A program made the translations under genes and the position numbers. The notes beneath the pieces were generated by a model that had not been told where the DNA came from, ran no database searches, and saw only the letters and a list, made by a program, of their open reading frames with translations. Below are positions 46,145 through 57,600 of a DNA stretch of 64,000 bases, one piece after another; within the stretch, counting starts at the first letter, position 1, and each line of letters begins with the position of its first letter. The DNA is from Protula sp. h YS-2021 (taxonomy: Eukaryota > Annelida > Polychaeta > Sabellida > Serpulidae), in assembly GCA_949752745.1 (NCBI GenBank), contig OX457031.1, positions 51,283,103 to 51,347,102 of the forward strand, given 5' to 3'.

Positions 46145-47018
46145 TCTCAAATCAGTATATAAGCCACGCCCACCCCTCCTTTGTTTTGTAGGCTACCTCG
46201 CATCCGTGTGTAAGCCACGCCCACCCCTCTCTTTGCTTTGTAGGCTTCCTCGCATCCGTGTGTAAGCCACGCCCACCCCTCTCTTTGCTTTGTAGGCTTC
46301 CTCGCATCCGTGTGTAAGCCACGCCCACCCCTCTCTTTGCTTTGTAGGCTACCTCGCATCCGTGTGTAAGCCACGCCCACCCCTCTCTTTGCTTTGTAGG
46401 CTTCCTCGCATCCGTGTGTAAGCCACGCCCACCCCTCTCTTTGCTTTGTAGGCTTCCTCGCATCCGTGTGTAAGCCACGCCCACCCCTCTCTTTGCTTTG
46501 TAGGCTTCCTCGCATCCGTGTGTAAGCCACGCCCACCTCTCTCTTTGTTTGTAGGCTATCTCGCATCCGTGTGTAAGCCACGCCCACCCCTCTCTCTGTT
46601 TTGTAGGCTATCTCGCATCCGTGTGTAAGCCACGCCCACCCCTCTCTTTGTTTTGTAGGCTACCTCGCATCCGAGTGTAAGCCACGCCCACCCCTCTCTT
46701 TGTTTTGTAGGCTACCTCGCATCCGTGTGTAAGCCACGCCCACCCCTCTCTTTGCTTTGTAGGCTACCTCGCATCCGTGTGTAAGCCACGCCCACCTCTC
46801 TCTTTGTTTTGTAGGCTATCTCGCATCCGTGTGTAAGCCACGCCCACCCTCTCTCTGTTGTGTAGGCTACCTCGCATCCGTGTGTAAGCCACGCCCACCT
46901 CTCTCTTTGTTTTGTAGGCTATCTCGCATCCGTGTGTAAGCCACGCCCACCCCTCTCTCTGTTTTGTAGGCTATTTCGCATCCGTGTGTAAGCCACGCCC
47001 ACCCCTCTCTTTGCTTTG
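46145..47018 (+). repeat. 52-bp minisatellite with acceptor and donor-like sites in each unit
   Basis: About 17 copies. On the plus strand each unit reads CCCTCTCTTTGCTTTGTAG, then GCTTCCTCGCATCCGTGT, then GTAAGCCACGCCCA. A long pyrimidine tract plus TAG, an 18-nt core and GTAAGC make this look like a tiny exon with strong splice sites and a 34-nt spacer. No plus-strand gene is recognised around it. The minus strand lacks stops in all three frames across much of the array (146- and 110-codon frames). Confidence 0.94.
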
Positions 47019-47629
47019 TTATTTGGTGGCTTGCTATGAATGGAATACTGGTGTCGTGTGCTCAGGAAAAGGTTATCCAGGCAAACAATTAACCGACCAA
47101 TCATTAAAATATGTTCTGCAGTGAAATGAGTGTTTACATGAACTGATATGAAGCTGTGTTTTATAAATGTTGAGTAATATTCAATATAAGAATGTTGTGT
47201 CGGTTCTTTGTTTGCAGTGTAGGTGTATGTAATGTGGGCGTATGTAATATTGGTGTACTTTAATGTAGATGTAGTGTAATGTGGGTATACAGATTTAAGT
47301 CCTGAAACAACAAAATATTTTTGGTCAAGTGTAAACGTGTTTTTTTATGGGGCGTGTCCTAAAACAAATAACTTTTTGCACTGAAAATAAATCCTTGCCG
47401 GAGGGCTTATACACAAAACAACGCCAAAAAACAGCTCTAATATGCCGCATGCGACAACCCTAGCTATTCGCGTTAAACAAACCCACAAAACAGTTCATCA
47501 TTACTGGCGAAGAGAATAACTTCGTTTTTAACATGACACGTCTTTTAGAAGACAATATAAGCATACCTCAGGAAGTTTTACGAAATTCAATGGCTATTAG
47601 TTCCGTTTCAAACGTGAACGTTACCCTCT

Positions 47630-48155
47630 AGAAACCAGACTGCCACTTCTGTTCTAGAAACAGGATTGCCACTTTTGTTCTTGAAACAGGACTGCCACTT
47701 CTGTTCTAGAAACAGGATTGTCACTTCTGTTCTAGAAACAGGACTGCCACTTCAGTTCTAGAAACGAAATTGCCACTTTTGTTCTAGAAACGGGACTGCC
47801 ACTTCTGTTCTAGAAACAGGATTGCCACTTCTATTCTAGAAACCGGACTGTCCCTTCTGTTCTAGAAACCGGACTGCCACTTCTGTTCTAGAAACAGGAT
47901 TGCCACTTCTATTCTAGAAACCGGACTGTCCCTTCTGTTCTAGAAACCGGACTGCCACTTCTGTTCTAGATACCGGGTTCCACTTCTGTTCTAGAAACCG
48001 GACTACCACTTCTGTTCTAGAAACAGGACTGCCACTTCTGTTCTAGAAACCGAACTGCCACTTCTGTTCTAGAAACCGGGCAGCCACTTCTGTTCTAGAA
48101 ACAGGACTGCCACTTCTGTTCTAAAAACAGAATTGTCACTTCTGTTCCAGAAAAT
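47630..48155 (+). repeat. 26-bp minisatellite (TTCTAGAAACAGGACTGCCA)
   Basis: About 20 copies with C/A and AT/AC variants. TTCTAGAA is a palindrome matching two inverted heat-shock-factor-like GAA blocks, repeated in almost every unit. Confidence 0.93.
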
Positions 48156-48275
48156 AACGTTGGAGTCTAGAATGCAGGAATGCAAATCTAGTGAAACAAA
48201 CCAGATTAGAAGACACATAACACAAAGACGTAAACAAGTGGAAAAACTGACAAATTTCGTTATTTGAATTGTTTG

Positions 48276-48362
48276 ATTTTTTCCTGATTTTAGAAAGTTT
48301 TTCTTGGCTTTTCCGGACTCATCACATGCTTCCTGATTTTTTCCTGACCCGAGGCAACCCTG
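48276..48362 (-). mobile_element. hAT-like repeat end (CAGGGTTGCC)
   Basis: Minus strand starts CAGGGTTGCCTCGGGTCAGG followed by AAAAATCAGG motifs, resembling the element ending at 43660. Confidence 0.35.
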
Positions 48363-48407
48363 GAGAAATCATCTTCAGTCTTAACAAGGGCTTTCTCTCC
48401 ACACCCT

Positions 48408-48562
48408 TACACCATGAGACGTACACATTTACACTCGGTCATGTACGCATTTACACTATGTGACGTACACATTTACACTGTGTGACGTGCACATTTACAC
48501 TGCGTGACGCACACATTTACACTATGCCTTGCACACATTTACACTATGTGGCGTACACCTTT
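48408..48562 (+). repeat. 24-bp array (CGTACACATTTACACTATGT)
   Basis: About six imperfect copies. Confidence 0.88.
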
Positions 48563-50501
48563 AATTTCAGTTAATTTCAGTTAATTTTTTCTTGCATTAT
48601 TCGAACATACAGCCACAATTATACAATATAATATTTGCAGCTGCATTATCATAATTTAACTACAGCTAGATCACGCCTCGGAACCTCACAGAGGCACATA
48701 TTGGTTTCACTATCCTGCATAAAGCATATGAGATTCAATTCCAGCATGAATGGAAATTGTCGTCGAAGTAGTTTGTTTATTCAAATAATGGGCAAGAAGT
48801 TTCAATTACTGCACAGCATTTTAAATAAAACATTTTATCAACTGTTTATTTTGTGAATCAAAGAAGAATTATTAACAACAACTTTTTGATGAAGAAAAAC
48901 AACTGATCTTGTACTTTCAGGACCTCGAATTATGAATTAATACAAGAAACAAGTCATGACAACATTTTTTATTCAGGACATAACATTTTTGTTTCAAGAT
49001 ACACATATTTTCTTTTGGTGCATAGCAGATAATTTACTTCTTAATCATAACAATAAATACTAAAGAAAGACCAGCTCCCTTGCGTTTTTTATAATAACAA
49101 CCCTAGTCAGCCAAATAGGCCTATATTGTAACGCTTTTGCTCTTTTGTAATATAGCATATATTCACTTTTAAATATAGTAAAGTGGACATTTCTAAACCA
49201 CTGTTGGTCATTTCAATAGACATTCTAAATTAAAAAAAAAAAAAAAAAGAAGAAGAAGAAGAAGAAAGGCCATCTATCCTTACAAGTTCATTTTCAAGAG
49301 TTTTGCATAGCAATATTTAATCTATCGCAAATTTGCAATCAAATAACAGTGAATTTAAACTTAACCGATCAAAATGGTAGCACCAATATCTAAATATTGT
49401 TAAAATTGTTAAAATTTTTATTAAAATTAAGAAAAAATAAACGAATGAATTTGTGACCGGCACTGGGTATATAAAGTCTACTTTGAACACTCAAAAAAAA
49501 ATTTCCAAAGCCTAAAAAAAAAGATAAAATGACACGCGCTATTGAAAATGGCCCAGACAATTTATATTACATCTCTATTGCCTCTGCTAATAACTTGTGT
49601 ATTCAGATGAAACGATTATTCGCACAAACCAGATAACTGCATATAGTTGTTTTAAAATTCCTCACAGATCACCGAATAATTGCATAAATCGGCCATGCCT
49701 TTTTTGGGGCGTATTTAAACATTCACTTCAAAATCAGTAATAAAAGTACTGTTTATTTCCGGAATTTCCGGGAAAACCACCCACTCTTTGCATGATTTAT
49801 TAATTCCATTTAAATCTTGCTGTTTTCATGGCATCGCCAAACTTCAAAGAGGTAAAATGATAAGTGTGGAATGACGTATAAACAAGCACACAGTGAGCCT
49901 ACAAGCCCCAGAACATCGAATAGAAATAAACTTAAAAGCAAACTTAATACTGTTCATTTTTGACATCCCTTTAACGTCTATGTATCCAAAATTATCAAAC
50001 ACTGCTAAAGGCTCTTGTGCTGTAAAACTTTACATCATTGCATTAAAAATGTCCAAAAATGCTACAGGCAATGTGTGGTCTTACTGCTGTATAAACCGGA
50101 CATATTTGCGAGCTTAATTGAATAATCAATGCAAGGTTGCATAGCTCTATAATTGCTTGTAATTGATTAGGATTGATCGATTAATCAAATTGCCATTTCT
50201 CTTGTTGAAATGGCGGCCGAAGTTAGAAACATCGCAAACAAAACCGTCAAACCCATGTGGAGTTTACCTACGTGCATGCACACACAAAATAATGTATCGT
50301 TCTCAAAAAAGCATTCAAGATACTAAAGAGTTCATCTTGCAATCACCATGCAATCAGCTAAAATGTATTGTCATATTTGAGGTAAAAATCACGATATTAA
50401 AAAAGCTAAAACAAAATCTGTAAATGTAGAAAATTATTAGAAGACAAAAAAAATAATGTTTATAAAATTAAACAAAAAATAACATATTATGAAGAGACGA
50501 G

Positions 50502-50636
<135 letters not shown>

Positions 50637-50738
50637 TCATACAAGTTTCCGTGCAGCGTTTTTCTCATCTCTTACATTTACAATAGCACCACTTTGGTCA
50701 GGTAGGTACAGGTCAAGGTCACAATGCCTAATTACATC

Positions 50739-53700
50739 TTACACATTAAACACATATCCCACCAATCCGTTCTGATCGCGAAAAACCTTTATCGGCTTGC
50801 CGCTACTTTGATCGCTACCGTCCTGGCGTTTGCTTCCGGTGACGTCACTGTTCCAGACACTGCGATTGGAGCGCGTGTTGTGAAAGTCGCGCAGGGAACT
50901 ACTTCTGCGAACGCCGCGGTGCTTGGGCGGATTGCGCATCAGTTCATCTAAAGTATCGGGAGGGGCGCTCAGGTCTCCTTGCGACAGTCTCAGGAAGCGT
51001 TCTGAAACCGACGTGCCGCGGAGCCTGGGCGCGGCGGGCGATTTACTGCGTTCTATCTCGGCCATGGTCGGGACACTCCCGACAGTACGTCGCCGCTCTC
51101 TCGGCACCTGCTTCCGGCGACGACTTTGCTTTGCTGAAAACGCTTCTGCGATTTCATTGTCTTCGCTTTCCAGTTCGTTGCTGGCACTTCCTCTCCGCTC
51201 GTTCGGCGCCACTCTCCCGCTTAGTCCGCCATATTGCTTTGCATTGTCACTGCTCTGGTCACTGCTCGTTGACGATAGTGGCGACATGGGCGAATCAAAT
51301 ATAGACACCAAATTGGGCTCAGAGCGGCCGCGCAAGAGGGGCACATAGGGCTCGTCCGTATCTGATTCTTCATTGTCTATCAAACCGAGCAACTCCTTAT
51401 TTGGCGTCAGGCAGCGGGTGATGGAACGGCCCAGCGAGGCCATGGACTGTTTGGGCTGGTTGAGCCTGCCACTCGCCAGCATCATCTGCCACGGGCTTCG
51501 CGCCCTGTCTCGGCCTCGGCTTGACACCGGAGAGGCCGCTCCCGATCGTGGCTGTGACGGTGACGTCACCCGATGACGTAATGAAGGCGAAGCGGACGCC
51601 ATTTCCTGACGTGACGTCGGAGAAGGCGACCTCATATTACGACTGGTGTGTGACGCCTGACTCTCACTTTTATGTCCTTGCGAGCCATCACGATCGGCGC
51701 CTCCTGATACAGCGCGGATTTTATTCACTGACGGCGCCGAGGGCAGAATACGGCCACCCAACCTTTGCGCCATGTTCTTCTGCTTTTCGGCGCGTTTCTG
51801 CGTCACTTCTGAGCGTCTCTCGAACAACTGCGAGTTCGGAAAGGCTCGGCCACTCGACGATCTCTGCAACGGCGGTTTCGCATCGACGTCCGGTGTTTTG
51901 CTTCTTCTGTTCACAGCAGCTGACACTGATGGCAGCTGTCTCTTTGCAGTACCACTAATGACCACGTTTTTCGTGTTAGAGTCTGTGTTCGTACCCGAGG
52001 CTTGTGAGTATCCCCTGCTTACAACTACAACATCAGCAGTTGTGTCCACATTCGAAACACCTCTGGACTTCTCAGTGGCAATGTGTCTTTCTCGTAAGAA
52101 ATACTCCGGTGTTCTTCTCCCACCAGCGAACTGTTTTGCAGCAGTTGGAGTCAGACGGCCAGCTGCGGGAGTAGCTGGGAGAGCAGCTGAGGTGGCAGTT
52201 GTGGTAGCAGTAGGTTCCGGAGTTTTCCTACCACTGCTGTTGCTCCTCGGGCTGCTGGCAGGGGAGTCGGGTACGTCCGGTATTTTCCGGCTACTTCTAG
52301 AGATCTTACTAGCAGCGGTTCCGGACAGCGAAGTACCGTTTTGGTACGACCGTCCTTGCGGCGAATCAGCTGCAGCTGCTCTCCTAGCCTCGTCAGGGCG
52401 CGAATTGGCCGGAGAGGACACGTGACTGTACACGGGCGGCTTAGCTTTGCTGAATGGTATCGGCGCTGTTAAAATGGCGCTCGAACTACTGCTTCGGAAG
52501 CGATTCGCAGACGACACATTTGTTTGATCTGCTTTATCGCCCGGTTTGTGTCTGTTGATTTTGGACACGATACTGGCGACAAGAGAGGCACTGTTCGACC
52601 TTGGACTGGTAGAGGATTTCGGCTCGGGGGAGCTTGTGCTTTTATTGTCGCGTGTTCTTACAGCAGTCGTTGGCTTGTTCGGAGTGGTTTGATGTTCACC
52701 GGATGACCTTGGGAAGTTCGGTGTCCTCGACCTTGCTCTATTTGTATCCGATTTGGGAGCGTTGGCGCGTAGCTTTGGTCTAGATCTGGACAAAGACTGT
52801 GTCTCGTAATACGGTGTGGACACGGCCTGCGAGGAGTCACATTCCCGGTATATATCCGTGCAACTCGCGCTGCTTAGCAACGATGGCGACGCGCTTCGGC
52901 CCTTACCCGTCCTGGTGCGGAATTGTTCTGACAACGAGATGCGTTTGGTGTTCACATCAGCACAACCTTCGTTGACTTTTACACTTGGTGGTTTCGGCAG
53001 TTGTCTACCGCGGTTAGATTTTTGTGCAGACTGCGAGGGGTGTTTTGGAGGCCTTTTGACTTCAAACATCGATATTTTCTCGTGTACTTGTACGTTGTGT
53101 AGATCCAGATCCTCATCAATAGGCTGCCCCATTGCCTTGATTGTGACGTCACAGCTTACTTGATCTTTCACAGCATTGTTCACTAACTTCGTCGGGAATT
53201 CATCCAGCAATGTTGGACTCACCTCGAAATTCGATTTTGCTCCTTTACCCGTATTTTTGTGAAGTTCTTGCTCTTTTTGATTGAAATTAAACATGTTGTC
53301 TCTTTGTGATTTCAGTTGCGAAGGAGTGTATATAAACTTCTCAGGTTTGTCTATTTCGATGATATTGTTATTTTCCTTCGCAACTGTGTCTTCGTTTTCA
53401 AGAGAGCATACCACTTTCTCTTCATTAGCTTTGTTTTTCATTTTCACCTCTATGGACAAGTTTTCTTTCTTTTGATTCGACTGCCATTGTTCTAGGACGT
53501 TTTTAAACGGATTGGAAGTGGCATCCACGCGATCGTCACTGTCATCGTCCAAGGACAAAGGCGGAGGTGACTTCCGCGTTGGGTGCAGCTTGAACGTGCC
53601 ATCAGGCAGGGGCACAGCCAAGGCTTTGAGAGGCTTGCGGGCGGGGGTCTTACTCACTTCCTGCACCACCACACCACTATCGATACTATCGTTAAGGTCG

Positions 53701-54596
53701 GGATCGTCGGGTGCGTTATCAGCCGACTCCCTCGCGGCCGCGACGCCCGCGGCGGCTTTGAACATAGGGTGGACGACGGGCTGAGAAGCCCTGCCGCGAG
53801 ATGGCGTGTCGAAGAACTTGCTGCGCTGCCCGCCATCACTCGAGCGATCCCTCCGCCGCGTCGGCGTCACCTTACCACTTTTATGGTCCACAAACGTGAC
53901 GGTCTTTTTGGCGTGAGGGAACTTGCGATTTAACTGCGGTGTGGCGCAGGCCTTGAAATAGCCGAGGCTCCCGCGGGGAGGGCCATTTCCGTCCTGACTG
54001 TCGGATTCGGAACTATCCGCCTGCATTGCGTCAAAGATATTATTAAGCTGATCGATGCTCGAACTCAGCGCCCGCTTGTGGACTAATGAAGACTTGGACT
54101 TAAGGCCGTCGCCAAGGAAACTTGATTTTGATTGGTTGCTCGTAGAGTTTGCATTTCCGCCTGAATCCGACAAGTTATGGAAGGACTTCATCTCCTTCTC
54201 TCGCCAGGCCTGTATTATGTTTCTCACTGCTTTCGTATTCGATTTCGGTGTATCGTGGATAAAAATATCCCATGTTTGCCGCGGCGATGTTTTGGGCTTC
54301 GAACCCTGGTCGTAGCCATCAATTTGATCCACAATATTTGACGAACTAACAGCGGAATTCTCGTCCCCTTCACCCTCCCCGTGCGCAAATGTGAAGCGTC
54401 TATCCAGGAAGCTACTCATACTTGGTGACTTAAAGCCAGGAGAGAGCCGAGTGTCGTCAAATACCTGTTCTTTGAACGGTGGGCTTTGGGGGCTCTGTGG
54501 CTCAGACGCAAACACCAAGTCCAAGCGGTCAGACCCAAATGGGCCTCTTTGATTCGGCTTAGCCCATGTCTTTCTCGCAACGTTTGTGTTATCCAT
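50739..54596 (-). CDS. Giant exon: large Ser/Pro/Arg-rich disordered protein, about 1,285 residues
   Basis: A single minus-strand frame from ATG at 54596-54594 (MDNTNVARKTWAKP) to TAA at 50739-50741. GC-rich compared with its surroundings and uninterrupted for 3.9 kb, so it is real coding sequence. It has no recognised globular domain: blocks of Ser/Arg/Pro (RGRDRARSPWQ, RRRTVGSVP), an acidic patch EESDTDEPYVP, an amphipathic AVRNIIQAWREKE near residue 125, and Ala/Thr-rich stretches. I do not recognise the family. A cytoskeletal or scaffold protein would fit the composition but is speculation. An acceptor-like CTTATAG precedes it at 54633, suggesting an upstream 5' UTR exon. The exon may end by splicing instead of at the TAA: GACG|GTAGCG at 50819 is a phase 1 donor fitting the candidate exon at 39588-39656, which would make this the N-terminus of the coiled-coil gene. 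Confidence 0.88.
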   Translation of the reverse strand: MDNTNVARKTWAKPNQRGPFGSDRLDLVFASEPQSPQSPPFKEQVFDDTRLSPGFKSPSMSSFLDRRFTFAHGEGEGDENSAVSSSNIVDQIDGYDQGSKPKTSPRQTWDIFIHDTPKSNTKAVRNIIQAWREKEMKSFHNLSDSGGNANSTSNQSKSSFLGDGLKSKSSLVHKRALSSSIDQLNNIFDAMQADSSESDSQDGNGPPRGSLGYFKACATPQLNRKFPHAKKTVTFVDHKSGKVTPTRRRDRSSDGGQRSKFFDTPSRGRASQPVVHPMFKAAAGVAAARESADNAPDDPDLNDSIDSGVVVQEVSKTPARKPLKALAVPLPDGTFKLHPTRKSPPPLSLDDDSDDRVDATSNPFKNVLEQWQSNQKKENLSIEVKMKNKANEEKVVCSLENEDTVAKENNNIIEIDKPEKFIYTPSQLKSQRDNMFNFNQKEQELHKNTGKGAKSNFEVSPTLLDEFPTKLVNNAVKDQVSCDVTIKAMGQPIDEDLDLHNVQVHEKISMFEVKRPPKHPSQSAQKSNRGRQLPKPPSVKVNEGCADVNTKRISLSEQFRTRTGKGRSASPSLLSSASCTDIYRECDSSQAVSTPYYETQSLSRSRPKLRANAPKSDTNRARSRTPNFPRSSGEHQTTPNKPTTAVRTRDNKSTSSPEPKSSTSPRSNSASLVASIVSKINRHKPGDKADQTNVSSANRFRSSSSSAILTAPIPFSKAKPPVYSHVSSPANSRPDEARRAAAADSPQGRSYQNGTSLSGTAASKISRSSRKIPDVPDSPASSPRSNSSGRKTPEPTATTTATSAALPATPAAGRLTPTAAKQFAGGRRTPEYFLRERHIATEKSRGVSNVDTTADVVVVSRGYSQASGTNTDSNTKNVVISGTAKRQLPSVSAAVNRRSKTPDVDAKPPLQRSSSGRAFPNSQLFERRSEVTQKRAEKQKNMAQRLGGRILPSAPSVNKIRAVSGGADRDGSQGHKSESQASHTSRNMRSPSPTSRQEMASASPSLRHRVTSPSQPRSGAASPVSSRGRDRARSPWQMMLASGRLNQPKQSMASLGRSITRCLTPNKELLGLIDNEESDTDEPYVPLLRGRSEPNLVSIFDSPMSPLSSTSSDQSSDNAKQYGGLSGRVAPNERRGSASNELESEDNEIAEAFSAKQSRRRKQVPRERRRTVGSVPTMAEIERSKSPAAPRLRGTSVSERFLRLSQGDLSAPPDTLDELMRNPPKHRGVRRSSSLRDFHNTRSNRSVWNSDVTGSKRQDGSDQSSGKPIKVFRDQNGLVGYVFNV

Positions 54597-54632
54597 AATT
54601 TCTACACGCCTTTGTCGCCAAATCACTCTTTT

Positions 54633-57600
54633 CTATAAGATGTTTATCCACTGTTTTTTGTGTGTCTTTGACAGGACCTGATCTATATAATGTCTCTATT
54701 TCCTTTGGTTTATCCGAACGTTTTATTGTTCCTTATTTGATTCAACAAAATGTTACTTCCAGGTCAAATTCAGAAGAAATTTCAGCACAACAATACACAT
54801 TTCGCTATTCAAACATAATGCGCAAATATATTTTGACTGTTGATTTTTCCCTTGAATAAACGGCCCCATTGAGTCAAGTTGTGACTTTTGTGCCACCGTA
54901 TTCAGTCGAAGCACACTTTCCGTCACTCGTCGTTATAGGGGGTTAATTTTGTTTTCACTGTTATTAAGTGCTCACTGCCACATTCGGTTCTAATATCGCC
55001 ACATATAAGTAACACATATCAAACGCAACACTATGTAGTTAAATCGATGTGTAATTGTTCAGTTTTAACTGCGTAAGTCCAACGGTATTTTATATATTCA
55101 AACGCCTATGGACGCTTCAAAGTGTACGTGGCTGTCCCGTTAATCACTGCAGTTGTCGCTTGTTTTTTCTTTTTTTTTTTTTTTTTTTTGGCAAACAAAG
55201 CCTCGGGGTCAGAATCACACACACAGCCAGTCAGCAACGTTCCTATACGATAACACATTACTACAGAAAGATGTTCTTTGCGCAATTAATTTAATGAATA
55301 ATATTTTGCGCTAGGAGTTGTGAGTCAATATTTTGCACGCCCCTTTTTTGCGATATTCCCGTCGTACTTTTATCATAACATATTTAGTCATCCTTTTAAA
55401 TGTATAGAGTCATGTTGATATTTTTCTTCATATAATTTCATCATTTAATCGTAGGTGAATTCAATAATTTCACTACCACACGATTTCCTGGTCACGTTTG
55501 GGTGTTTTTTTACGTGTTCCACTTTGCATCTGCAAAAAAACTATTGTCGTCACTTTGAAATACAAGCCCCCATTTCACTTAAGTGACGTGACATGGGTGT
55601 AAATTACGCCGTTTTCTGTACAGGTATAAATAGCACCATAGGGGAGGACAAAATGTTCACCAATATGGGGTCTCGCCCACCAATCACGAATAACTACCCG
55701 CTGCACTTGTTCAAAGCTCCCTGCTTCTCTCTTTATAAACAAGCCAGGCTCTGGCAAGCAGCGACGATAAAAAGACAGCACTAATGGCCTAATTACATAG
55801 CCCTAAAACATATATGCAGGTATCTTCTTTCGGTCAACGTTATCTTTACAATGCTTGTATGGCAGCCAAAAAGTTCAAAAACTGCCGCTCTTTATTCCGA
55901 GGGGGTGGGGGGGGGCGAGAGCGGGTAGGAAACCTTTCGCCACATTGCGATAACGCGCGGGTACGGCTGAGAACTGTTCTGGAAACACTCTCTTTTTGGC
56001 GACTCGATTAGCACGCCCTATATTTCGCGAGGGTTGGGAGGGGGGGGGGGGGGCAGGAGAAAGCCCACACAGCAATAGCGCTCGGGTACGGCTGAGAACT
56101 GTTTTGGTGACAGTCTTTTTTGGTTGACTCTAATAGCATGTCTTATCAGCGAGATTTGTCAGTCAATGTGATGATCAGATAATGGCGGTACTGCGGAAAG
56201 TTACTATATATCCAACAGCGATAAAAATCCCGTTATAAATACAATGTGATTATCTGTCACGTATCATCCATTAGTGGTCATTCATTGTATGTATTATAGC
56301 TAATAATCGCTTTTCATTTTCCATTTTCCCCCATAAATGATAAAATCCATAACTTAAGCATATTTGATGACTCACTAATATCTAGCCGTTATACTGTTTG
56401 TAAAGAGCATATGGTAAAATGAAAAGTATATAAAAGCCCCTTTTTTAACCACACTTTTTCCTGCTAATATCACATGACTGTTATGTATATATTTATAGCA
56501 CTAACTGTCGCAAAAAAATGTGAATATCTCCGATGCTCCAACGCGCCCTCCGTATATTTATCAATATAAAGCGACTTCGGTGTGAGTATTTTAACCCACA
56601 TAATAAGACCTTCTGCATAAAATCAGTGCTTTGAGGTGAAATATGACTAACAGCAAACTAGAAGATTAATACCTATAGTACACGATACACTGTATCGACT
56701 TTCCCAATATTTACTTGTAAAGAAATTACCCGCAGGTGTGTTTCTGTCGAATAACGAACACGAGGACAAATTGCTTATTCTGTATCCTTTCGAACATTTT
56801 AGTACAATGGAGTTATATGTATTACGATAATTCCGATTTAAAATACATATGTTTGTCTTCAATTTGATTATGTATTCGCTGCGTTGATTACTGGTGGAAA
56901 TAAATACGAGCGCTCTTTTGAATCTAGGGGTTGAGAAATGTCACCTCTTCTGCTGAGTTCCTAAAATAGCACCATTGTTTTGTACCCCAAGTGGTACATA
57001 AAATACTACATTTTTTTCCCGCTGCATCTTTAATACAAGAAACCAGCAAGCGTGGGATAGTCTCACGTCGCTGCTGTGCGCTCAATCGTTGCTGTCCAAC
57101 AGCCAACCTCCACGTTGCTTCGATCGGTTGTTTATTAGACCTTTTTCTTGTTACGTCAATCCACTGCTTCTGTATTCATAAAGTTAGCTGTACTTCTAGA
57201 AGCGAACACCTGTTGCTGTGGATGTATCACGCAAACAATTTTAAGTGGATTTTTTTGTTTGTTAAAGAGGTTAAATTTATTAATTCGCTTTCAGAAGTTC
57301 TGGTTGCTAACGGAACAGTTACCGGAATCAGTTAACTGTACAGTTCTCGGCGAAAATAGAATTCACTCAAACAGAAACTACTTTTAAAAATTCCCTCGGC
57401 TTTGTGTTTATACATGACGGATAGGTGTCCTCAGAGGTCAACTGTATGTGACTACGTGTCCAGCTAACCACTTCTGTGTGTCCTGAGCCTTCTCTATTAA
57501 TTATATCCAACAATAAGACTTTATTATTCGTAGATAAAGACGAAAATGGGTGTTTTATCATACAACGAAGAAAACTGGTCTGTGTAAAGTTTTGTACTTA

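Noticed and set aside
46147..46587. 146-codon minus-strand frame in the 52-bp array
   Set aside because: All three minus frames are stop-free because of the repeat; no family features.
50923..54315. Plus-strand open frames opposite the giant exon (up to 217 codons)
   Set aside because: Shadows of the minus-strand coding sequence; composition mirrors it.
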